DNA from: Bacillota bacterium
GTDB taxonomy: Bacteria; Bacillota; Limnochordia; Darwinibacteriales; Darwinibacteriaceae
Length of the DNA: 20,963 nt
Direction of reading: 5' to 3'
Assembly (NCBI GenBank): GCA_012518325.1
Contig: JAAYSR010000092.1
Coordinates: forward strand, 1-20,963
In this document: positions 15,028 through 20,963 of the stretch, piece by piece
Layout: each line of letters begins with the position of its first letter
Position numbering within the stretch: position 1 is the first letter of the stretch
Notes under the pieces: model-generated
Told to the model about the DNA's origin: nothing
What the model saw: only the letters and a program-made list of their open reading frames with translations
Database searches by the model: none
Program-made: the position numbers and the translations under genes

Positions 15028-15884
15028 ACTTCGTACGTTACAGAAATCCGGCAATCCTGTTCTCAGCGGTGATGGTTGCCCTTTCCATCATCTTGCTTTT
15101 CTATCCCGGTTTGAATCTTGGCGTTGACTTCACAGGCGGTACAATTTTAGAACGGCGGACTGAACAGAATGTCACCACTGATCAAGTGCGCAAAGTTTTG
15201 GATGATGCCGTACCGGAAGTGGACCTCTCAGGGGCGGTTGTGCAGCTTCTGGATCAGTCCGGAGATTTCATGATCCGCACCAGACCCTTGGACAATTCCG
15301 AGATTCTCCGGATCGATGAAGCTTTTTCGGCAGAGTTTGGTTCTTTGGTGGAGCTGAAGACGGATGTTGTTGGTCCGGTGATCGGCAGGGAACTAGTACG
15401 CAACGCAGTTATTGCCATTGCAGTCTCTGCTGCAGGGATCCTCGCTTACATCGCCTGGAGGTTTGAACACCGTTTTGCTGCAACAGCTGTGCTTTGTCTA
15501 ATGCATGACGTCTTAATTGTCTTGGGCTTTTTCGCACTGACAGGGCGGGAAGTGAACAGTCCCTTTGTAGCGGCGGTTTTGACTGTCTTGGGATACTCCA
15601 TTAATAACACCATCGTTGTTTTTGACCGCATTCGTGAAAACTTGCGGCTGAAGAAGAAACGAAGCTATGCAGCCCTTGTCAACGACAGTCTGAACCAGAC
15701 CCTGACTCGGTCCTTGAACACGAGTATCACAACCCTGCTGGTGATTGTGATGCTGGTTATCTTCGGGGGAAGCGCAATTGGAGACTTTGCCATGGCCCTC
15801 TTAATCGGAATCCTGTTTGGCACCTACTCTTCCCTGTTCCTGGCAGGTCCGCTGTGGCTGACCTGGATGGAGCGGAAAAAATAG
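15024..15884 (+). CDS. secF: Protein translocase subunit SecF
   Basis: At 286 residues this matches the usual SecF, with six expected membrane helices and a small extracytoplasmic loop domain between the first two. The first helix (about 10-28) is followed by GVDFTGGTIL (33-42), the SecF signature. The conserved helix TVLGYSINNTIVVFDRIREN lies near residues 188-207. SecF pairs with SecD in the translocon. The ATG overlaps the secD stop, implying coupled translation and equal amounts. The gene ends before a two-way terminator facing hpt. Confidence 0.96.
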   Translation: MNFVRYRNPAILFSAVMVALSIILLFYPGLNLGVDFTGGTILERRTEQNVTTDQVRKVLDDAVPEVDLSGAVVQLLDQSGDFMIRTRPLDNSEILRIDEAFSAEFGSLVELKTDVVGPVIGRELVRNAVIAIAVSAAGILAYIAWRFEHRFAATAVLCLMHDVLIVLGFFALTGREVNSPFVAAVLTVLGYSINNTIVVFDRIRENLRLKKKRSYAALVNDSLNQTLTRSLNTSITTLLVIVMLVIFGGSAIGDFAMALLIGILFGTYSSLFLAGPLWLTWMERKK

Positions 15885-15897
15885 TGGAGAAAACAGT

Positions 15898-15934
15898 ACT
15901 GGCGCAGTTCACTTCGAACTTGCGCCAGTCTTTT
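15898..15934. terminator. Bidirectional terminator between secF and hpt
   Basis: ACTGGCGCA (15898-15906) pairs with TGCGCCAGT (15921-15929), extended by GTTC (15907-15910) with GAAC (15916-15919) past one bulged base. CTTTT follows on the plus strand and ACTGTTTT on the minus strand, so it can stop both convergent transcripts. Its right edge reaches the hpt stop codon. Confidence 0.9.
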
Positions 15935-16478
15935 AATCTATCTCGTCTTGATAGTACTTTGGTTTAGGAATGAAAATGTAAGGGATGTTGCGGTAGAGCT
16001 GGCGAAAGTCCAGCCCGTATCCCACCAGGAAAGCATTGGGCACCTCAAAACCTACGTAGTCGACGGGAATCTCGACCTTACGGTTGGATGGTTTGTTTAG
16101 CAGGGTACAGATGCGCAGTGAAGCCGGGTTTCGGCTTCGGAGGTTATTAAGGAGATAGCTTAAGGTCAGCCCGGTGTCAATTATGTCCTCTACAATAATT
16201 ACATGCTTGCCTTCGATGCTTTCCTCCAGGTCCTTGGTTATGCGGACTACTCCTGATGACTGCGTGGCATCTCCGTAACTGGAGACTGACATAAAATCAT
16301 AAGTAACGGGCGAGGTAATGTGTTTAGCCAAGTCGCAAAGGAACATTAGTCCGCCCTTAAGAATACAAATCAGTGCAATCGGCTTGTCTCCATAATCTTG
16401 GGAGATTGCTTGTCCAAGTTCTCGGACCCGGGTTTGAATTTCTTCTTCTGTGATTAACACTCGTTCAACTATATCCAC
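15933..16478 (-). CDS. hpt: Hypoxanthine(-guanine) phosphoribosyltransferase
   Basis: The product is 181 residues from GTG 16478, against 180 in Bacillus subtilis. It converts hypoxanthine and guanine with PRPP to IMP and GMP in purine salvage. The PRPP-binding motif is VIIVEDIIDTGLTL (about 93-106). LKGGLMF (40-46) provides the flexible-loop-side glycines and VSSYGDAT (65-72) the mobile loop; the nucleobase site lies near YVGFEVPNAFLVGYGLDF. The start is set by GAGGGG 9 bases upstream; a TTG at 16532 would add 18 residues unlike the family. It is the only minus-strand gene here. In Firmicutes this enzyme is inhibited by (p)ppGpp, made by the relA product encoded nearby. The usual tilS and ftsH neighbours are absent. 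Confidence 0.95.
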   Translation of the reverse strand: MDIVERVLITEEEIQTRVRELGQAISQDYGDKPIALICILKGGLMFLCDLAKHITSPVTYDFMSVSSYGDATQSSGVVRITKDLEESIEGKHVIIVEDIIDTGLTLSYLLNNLRSRNPASLRICTLLNKPSNRKVEIPVDYVGFEVPNAFLVGYGLDFRQLYRNIPYIFIPKPKYYQDEID

Positions 16479-16503
16479 ATTTTCACACCCCTCATTTTTT
16501 TCA

Positions 16504-16532
16504 ATACTACTACTTCTGCAAAGAAAGATCAA
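16504..16532 (-). promoter_or_regulatory. Weak candidate promoter for hpt
   Basis: On the minus strand TTGATC (plus-strand 16527-16532) and TAGTAT (16504-16509) are 17 bases apart, each matching four of six consensus bases. Position and spacing fit hpt, but the elements are weak. I see no convincing promoter for recJ in the same gap. Confidence 0.3.
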
Positions 16533-16609
16533 GGGTCTGAGTCTGCGTCGCGGGCAGGGGCAGGAAGTAGTGCCGGCGCCGTAGAATGAACAGGGATGGA
16601 GGCAGTGCT

Positions 16610-19165
16610 ATGGGTTGTGTGAATAGAGGCAAGAAATGGATTCTGCGGGAGCAGAACAGAGAGCTTGCTGTCAGGTTGGCTGAAACTTTACGCATCAGTC
16701 CTGTAGTGGCGCAGATCCTGATTAATCGGGGCATCACCACAGTTGAAGCAGGGCGTGAATTTTTCGAGTGTGATTTAGGGGCGCTTCCAGACCCCTTTTT
16801 AATGTGTGGGATGGACAAGGCTGTGGAGCGTGTGCACAGGGCTTTGGCAAGTGGAGAATCCATTGTAGTCTATGGTGATTATGATGTGGACGGCCAGACA
16901 GCTGCAGCCCTGCTAGTTACAGTTCTGCGGGAGCTGTCTGCAGATCCCGCAGCAATTGCCTACTATCTTCCCGACAGATTGGAAGAAGGGTATGGCTTAA
17001 ACCGCGCGGCGCTGGAGAGACTGAGTAAACGGGCGTCTCTTGTGATTACTGTAGACTGCGGCATTTCTTCGGTTGCTGATATCGAGTACGCCAACAGTGC
17101 AGGTTTGGACGTGATCGTCACCGATCACCATGAACCGGGGCCGGTGTTGCCTCCTGCAGCGGCAATTCTTAATCCGAAGCAGGAAGGCTGTGACTATCCT
17201 TTCAAAGAACTCGCCGGTGTAGGTGTAGCCTTCAAGCTGGTGCAGGGGCTCGGTGCGGAGAGTCCGGCAAATCTCTTGGACTTGGTGGCTTTGGGAACAG
17301 TTGCGGACTTAGTTCCTTTAGAAGGTGAAAACAGAACGTTGGTCAGTCAGGGTCTCGTTCGGTTATCCCAAACCAGACGCCCTGGCTTGCGCGCTTTGAT
17401 GGAAGCAGCAGACGTTGCAGAGCCAACCGCCGGGGATCTGGGTTTTCGTTTGGGCCCCCGCCTCAATGCGGCAGGCCGCTTAGGCGATCCTTTACGCGGC
17501 GTGCGGCTGCTCTTGACCCAGGACGAAACGGAGGCCAGGCAGTTAGCCTCAGAACTGGACCATGAGAACGCCCTGCGCCAGGATTTGGAGGCTCAGGTTC
17601 TGGAAGAAGCTGTTAAGACAGTGGAAAGGTATAGTCTACATACACGCAAAGCACTGGTTGTATGGGGTGAAAACTGGCACCAGGGGGTTGTGGGCATTGT
17701 GGCATCCCGCCTGGTTGAACGGTATTACCTGCCGACTGTTGTGGTGAGTGTCAGTGAAGGTGAAGGTGTGGCTTCCGCCAGGAGCATAGAAGGTTTGGAC
17801 ATGTATAAAACTTTGCGTGACTGCGCTTCGCTGCTGACCAAGTACGGAGGCCATACCATGGCTGCGGGCCTGACCCTGCCTGCAGAAAATCTCCCTGCCT
17901 TCCAGGAGATGTTTGAAAGGCTTTGTGCTGAAAGAATAAGCCCCGAAGACTATATGCCGAAGCTGTACCTGGATGGTACAATAGAGCTTAGCCAAATAAC
18001 GGAAAAGCTTGTGGAAGAGCTAAGTGAGCTCGAACCGCACGGATTTGGAAACCCTGCTCCTTTACTTGCGGCAGAAGTGTCTGTTCAGCATACCAGGAGG
18101 GTGGGATCCCAGAATAATCATCTGCAGTTGACTGTCAAAGACCAGACGGGTGAACTGCCTGCTATTGCTTTTAGTTTCGGTGAGGAGCAGCCAGAGATTG
18201 AAAAACACGCTGAGAGGATCGCCCTGGCCTTTGTTCCCGGGATCAATGAGTGGCGAAGCCAGAAAAACTTGCAGCTCACGGTCAAAGAATGGGAACCACG
18301 CGCCGCAGGCATGCACTATGTACGCCGCTGGACGGTTGATCTCTACCCCTGGCGCTTGGGTGCCGCGTACTTCCAGAGCAGCTCTCTGCACTTGAAGGAC
18401 AACGGGCTGATGCCGCCGCCCATGCATGACTGGATTGATCTGCGGGGCATCTGGGATAAGGCCCGTGCTTTGGAAGAACATGCAGAGCGAGGGAACCTGG
18501 AGTCTGTCCTGATCTTAGTGAATACTCCTGCAGCAGCCCTCAGCACATGCCGAGAACTGAGGATTAGAGTACCCGGGGGAGATCAGTTCATCGGCTTTGA
18601 GCACGAAAGGCTCACCGATGAAGAGAGGCGGGAATGGCAGGAATTTCAGCCCCGCTGGCTTGTAACCACCGGATTTAGCCTTGAAGGACGTTCCTGGCCC
18701 TGCGTGTGGTTCTGGGAACCTCCCTTCAATCGAAGGACTGAGCTTTTGTGGACCTCCTTTGTTAAGAACCGAGGAGAAGTTGTGGCAGCTTTTGGCCCCA
18801 GGGATGTCCGCAGGCTCCAGGGAGATTTAGTGCAATACTATCCTGACCGGGAGGGAATGGCAAAGATCTACTCAGCCTTAAGAAGCGCCGGCGGTGAAAT
18901 TGCTGTTAGGGATGCTTATGAACGCTTGGACAAATTGGGTATGCTCGGCGCTCTACCCATAGCCATCGGTGTCTTTTCTGAGCTTGGTCTTTGGAAGCAT
19001 GATGGAAAACGCATTATATACTTGCCGTCACCAAGGCAGAAACTAGACTTGGAGCAATCTGTTTTGTATAATAAGGTTATCAAAATGCGCCAAGAATCGG
19101 CTAATTACTTGAGGCGTTGTTTGGAAAGGGGATTTTTCCAGGATGGACTTAAAAGAGAAAATTAG
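16610..19165 (+). CDS. recJ: Single-stranded-DNA-specific exonuclease RecJ
   Basis: The product is about 851 residues, somewhat longer than the 786 of Bacillus subtilis RecJ. The DHH phosphoesterase core shows motif I GDYDVDGQT (Asp90, Asp92, Asp94), VDCGISS, the DHH triad at 172-174 in VTDHHEPG, ALGTVADLVPL and GPRLNAAGRL. The DHHA1 domain carries GGHTMAAG at 413-420, and an OB-like DNA-binding domain follows (about 450-570). The last 280 residues form the extra C-terminal domain seen in Firmicute RecJ proteins. RecJ degrades single strands 5' to 3' in recombination and mismatch repair. ATG 16610 has GGAGG 7 bases upstream and is preferred over ATG 16586. The end overlaps apt by 23 bases. 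Confidence 0.96.
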   Translation: MGCVNRGKKWILREQNRELAVRLAETLRISPVVAQILINRGITTVEAGREFFECDLGALPDPFLMCGMDKAVERVHRALASGESIVVYGDYDVDGQTAAALLVTVLRELSADPAAIAYYLPDRLEEGYGLNRAALERLSKRASLVITVDCGISSVADIEYANSAGLDVIVTDHHEPGPVLPPAAAILNPKQEGCDYPFKELAGVGVAFKLVQGLGAESPANLLDLVALGTVADLVPLEGENRTLVSQGLVRLSQTRRPGLRALMEAADVAEPTAGDLGFRLGPRLNAAGRLGDPLRGVRLLLTQDETEARQLASELDHENALRQDLEAQVLEEAVKTVERYSLHTRKALVVWGENWHQGVVGIVASRLVERYYLPTVVVSVSEGEGVASARSIEGLDMYKTLRDCASLLTKYGGHTMAAGLTLPAENLPAFQEMFERLCAERISPEDYMPKLYLDGTIELSQITEKLVEELSELEPHGFGNPAPLLAAEVSVQHTRRVGSQNNHLQLTVKDQTGELPAIAFSFGEEQPEIEKHAERIALAFVPGINEWRSQKNLQLTVKEWEPRAAGMHYVRRWTVDLYPWRLGAAYFQSSSLHLKDNGLMPPPMHDWIDLRGIWDKARALEEHAERGNLESVLILVNTPAAALSTCRELRIRVPGGDQFIGFEHERLTDEERREWQEFQPRWLVTTGFSLEGRSWPCVWFWEPPFNRRTELLWTSFVKNRGEVVAAFGPRDVRRLQGDLVQYYPDREGMAKIYSALRSAGGEIAVRDAYERLDKLGMLGALPIAIGVFSELGLWKHDGKRIIYLPSPRQKLDLEQSVLYNKVIKMRQESANYLRRCLERGFFQDGLKREN

Positions 19166-19661
19166 AGTGATACCAGATTTCCCGAAGCCGGGGATTAGTT
19201 TTAAAGATATTACCACCTTGCTGAAAGACGGTGAAGCTTTAAGAGAAGCGATCAGGCGCATGGCCGAGCACTTCAGCGGTCATGGAGTGGAAATGATTGT
19301 GGGAGTGGAGTCCCGCGGCTTTATTCTCGGCGCCCCTTTGGCTTACGAGATGGGTCTAGGCTTTACGCTGATCCGCAAGCCCAAGAAACTCCCCGGTGAA
19401 GTCTTGTCCGTGGAATATGACCTGGAGTATGGCACAGACAGCCTCGAGATTCACCGTGATGCCTTCCCTCCTGGGACGAAAGTCTTGGTTGTGGACGACC
19501 TTTTGGCAACAGGCGGGACGATCGCAGCGGCAATTGAGCTCATCCACAAGCTTGGCGGGGAAGTCGCCGGCTTGGCATTTTTGATAGAGCTAAGCTATTT
19601 GGGCGGCCGCGAAAGGCTCATGGATTACGATATCTTCTCATTGGTGAGCTATGAAGAGTAA
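19143..19661 (+). CDS. apt: Adenine phosphoribosyltransferase
   Basis: At 172 residues this is a standard Apt, which makes AMP from adenine and PRPP. The N-terminal IPDFPKPGISFKDITTLL is the family signature, followed by GVESRGFILGAPLA for substrate binding and the PRPP motif VVDDLLATGGT (about 116-126). The ATG at 19143 lies inside the end of recJ with AAAGGGGA about 9 bases upstream. The recJ-apt-relA order is conserved in Firmicutes and places purine salvage beside alarmone synthesis. Confidence 0.97.
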   Translation: MDLKEKIRVIPDFPKPGISFKDITTLLKDGEALREAIRRMAEHFSGHGVEMIVGVESRGFILGAPLAYEMGLGFTLIRKPKKLPGEVLSVEYDLEYGTDSLEIHRDAFPPGTKVLVVDDLLATGGTIAAAIELIHKLGGEVAGLAFLIELSYLGGRERLMDYDIFSLVSYEE

Positions 19662-19683
19662 ATGAAGGAAAGGGGGACCCGCT

Positions 19684-20963
19684 TTGGACGTACAACACCT
19701 TCTTGACCGCATTCTCAGCTACTATCCAACTGCTAATGTGGAGCTGATTAAGAAAGCCTACCACTTTTCTCAGCGCGCCCATGAAGGACAGACCCGTGAA
19801 TCGGGAGCCCCCTATTTTGAACATCCCTACCAGGTGGCACTCATTCTGGCCAATCTGGAGTTGGATATGGAGACGATAGCGGCGGGACTGCTGCATGACG
19901 TTTTGGAAGACACTCCAGTCACCAGGGAAGAGTTGGAAGAAAACTTCGGCTCCGCGGTTTTGATGCTGGTGGATGGTGTCACGAAACTGGATAAGCTGCC
20001 CTTCCGGGATCGCTTTGAGCACCAGGCCGAAAACATGCGCAAGATGATCTTCGCGATGGCGGAAGATGTCAGGGTTATCTTGATTAAGCTGGCTGACCGC
20101 CTGCACAATATGCGGACTCTCGCCCATGTTTCCCCTGCCCGGCAAGTGCTGATTGCCCAGGAGACCTTGGACATTTTCGCACCCCTGGCTCATCGTCTGG
20201 GAATTTGGAGCATCAAGTTTGAAATGGAGGACCTGGCTTTCCGCCACATCAATCCGACAGAATACTACCGACTGGTGGCGGAAATTGATCGCAAGCGGCA
20301 AGAACGCGAAGGCGACCTCAAAGAGGTTATGGATATCATCATCGAACGCCTTGCGGAAGTGGACATGTTCTGTGACATCCAGGGACGGCCTAAGCATTTG
20401 TACAGCATTTATCAGAAGATGCAGCGGCAGCACAAAAATCTGGACGAGATCTATGATCTCATGGCAATCCGGGTAATTGTAGACAGTGTGCGGGACTGCT
20501 ACGCTGTACTAGGCATTATTCATGCTCTTTGGAAGCCGATTCCCGGCCGTTTCAAGGATTACATTGCAGTGCCCAAGTCTAACTTGTACCAGTCCCTCCA
20601 CACTACTGTGGTCGGGCCCCGGGGTGACCCCTATGAGATTCAGATTCGCACCTGGGAGATGCATCATGTGGCGGAGTACGGCGTAGCAGCCCACTGGCGC
20701 TACAAAGAAGGCTACAGCCGCAAGGGAGCAGATGATGCCAAAGTCGGCTGGCTGCGGGAAGCTGTGGAATGGCTCCAGGAGATGAAGGACCCCCAGGAGT
20801 TCATGGATACCTTGAAGATTGATCTCTTCGCCAAGGAGGTCTTTGTCTTCACGCCCAAGGGCGATGTGAAGTCTTTACCCAACGGCGCGACCCCCGTTGA
20901 CTTTGCCTTTGAGATTCATACCGATGTCGGCCTGCGCTGCTTTGGTGCGAAGGTCAACGGTCG
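19684..20963 (+). CDS. relA: Bifunctional (p)ppGpp synthetase/hydrolase (3' end beyond window)
   Basis: The frame opens at TTG 19684 after AAAGGGGGA and stays open to the window edge, giving the first 426 residues of a protein normally over 700. The hydrolase HD domain shows His47 (FEHPYQV), the His71-Asp72 doublet with Glu75-Asp76 (LLHDVLEDT), and KLADRLHNMRTL. The synthetase domain shows GRPKHLYSIYQKM, YDLMAIRV, RFKDYIAVPK-x3-YQSLHT and EIQIRTWEMHHVAEYG. The RFKD version of the loop is that of bifunctional Rel enzymes rather than synthetase-only RelA. The TGS domain has begun at about residue 385 (VFVFTPKGDV). All active-site motifs look intact, so both making and breaking (p)ppGpp are predicted. 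The ACT domain and stop lie outside. Confidence 0.96.
   Translation, partial: MDVQHLLDRILSYYPTANVELIKKAYHFSQRAHEGQTRESGAPYFEHPYQVALILANLELDMETIAAGLLHDVLEDTPVTREELEENFGSAVLMLVDGVTKLDKLPFRDRFEHQAENMRKMIFAMAEDVRVILIKLADRLHNMRTLAHVSPARQVLIAQETLDIFAPLAHRLGIWSIKFEMEDLAFRHINPTEYYRLVAEIDRKRQEREGDLKEVMDIIIERLAEVDMFCDIQGRPKHLYSIYQKMQRQHKNLDEIYDLMAIRVIVDSVRDCYAVLGIIHALWKPIPGRFKDYIAVPKSNLYQSLHTTVVGPRGDPYEIQIRTWEMHHVAEYGVAAHWRYKEGYSRKGADDAKVGWLREAVEWLQEMKDPQEFMDTLKIDLFAKEVFVFTPKGDVKSLPNGATPVDFAFEIHTDVGLRCFGAKVNG

Noticed and set aside
16586..16609. Earlier recJ start at ATG 16586
   Set aside because: The good GGAGG site (16598-16602) lies after it and is correctly spaced for ATG 16610.
19618..20433. A 271-residue open frame on the minus strand opposite apt and relA
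   Set aside because: It lies against strongly conserved relA coding sequence. Its translation is rich in His, Gln and Phe with no recognisable domain, typical of a mirror frame.
1..20963. Mobile elements, CRISPR arrays, tRNA or rRNA genes, prophage or defence systems
   Set aside because: I saw no transposase, terminal inverted repeats, regular spaced repeats, cloverleaf or phage-like genes. Nearly all the sequence is accounted for by conserved housekeeping genes.

Overview
The window is a stretch of housekeeping chromosome from a spore-forming, low-to-mid GC Gram-positive bacterium (Firmicutes, Clostridia-like). GC content looks close to half. Three things support this placement: the sporulation pair yqfC-yqfD followed by phoH-pgpH-ybeY-dgkA-cdd-era in the order known from Bacillus subtilis; a second conserved block queA-tgt-yajC ... 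secD-secF ... recJ-apt-relA; and purine-rich Shine-Dalgarno sites with frequent GTG and TTG starts. SecD and SecF are separate proteins, unlike the fused SecDF of Bacillus. I would not name a genus.

Layout. 1-105: the tail of an unrecognised gene. 134-1237: a Gfo/Idh/MocA-type sugar or inositol dehydrogenase, closed by a strong terminator at 1264-1296. 1329-8091: a tightly packed run of eight genes covering sporulation (yqfC, yqfD), RNA and ribosome maturation (phoH, ybeY, era), c-di-AMP breakdown (pgpH), lipid-carrier phosphorylation (dgkA) and pyrimidine salvage (cdd). A near-consensus housekeeping promoter sits just before phoH. 8163-9853: the sigma factor/anti-sigma pair sigI-rsgI. 9862-12401: queuosine tRNA modification (queA, tgt) and the Sec accessory protein yajC. 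12431-12486: a set of small hairpins ending in a terminator, with possible alternative pairings. 12519-13742: an unrecognised secreted protein and an HD-domain hydrolase. 13816-15884: secD-secF behind their own promoter, ending in a two-way terminator. 15933-16478: hpt on the minus strand. 16610 to the window end: recJ, apt and a bifunctional (p)ppGpp synthetase/hydrolase that runs off the right edge. No gene-free stretch exceeds 300 bases, and I saw no tRNA, rRNA, insertion sequence, CRISPR array or prophage.

How the genes work together. PhoH, YbeY and Era act on RNA and ribosome assembly. PgpH and RelA act on c-di-AMP and (p)ppGpp. Hpt, Apt and Cdd are nucleotide salvage enzymes, and Hpt is a known (p)ppGpp target in Firmicutes. 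YajC, SecD and SecF serve protein export. The sigI-rsgI pair joins two blocks that are usually apart and leaves only 8 bases before queA, so SigI-driven transcription could run into the queuosine genes.

I found no clearly new system. The points most worth a second look are the replaced Asn-Pro site in the anti-sigma factor RsgI, the SigI pair fused to queA-tgt, the possible attenuator at 12431-12486, and the unrecognised secreted protein behind it.
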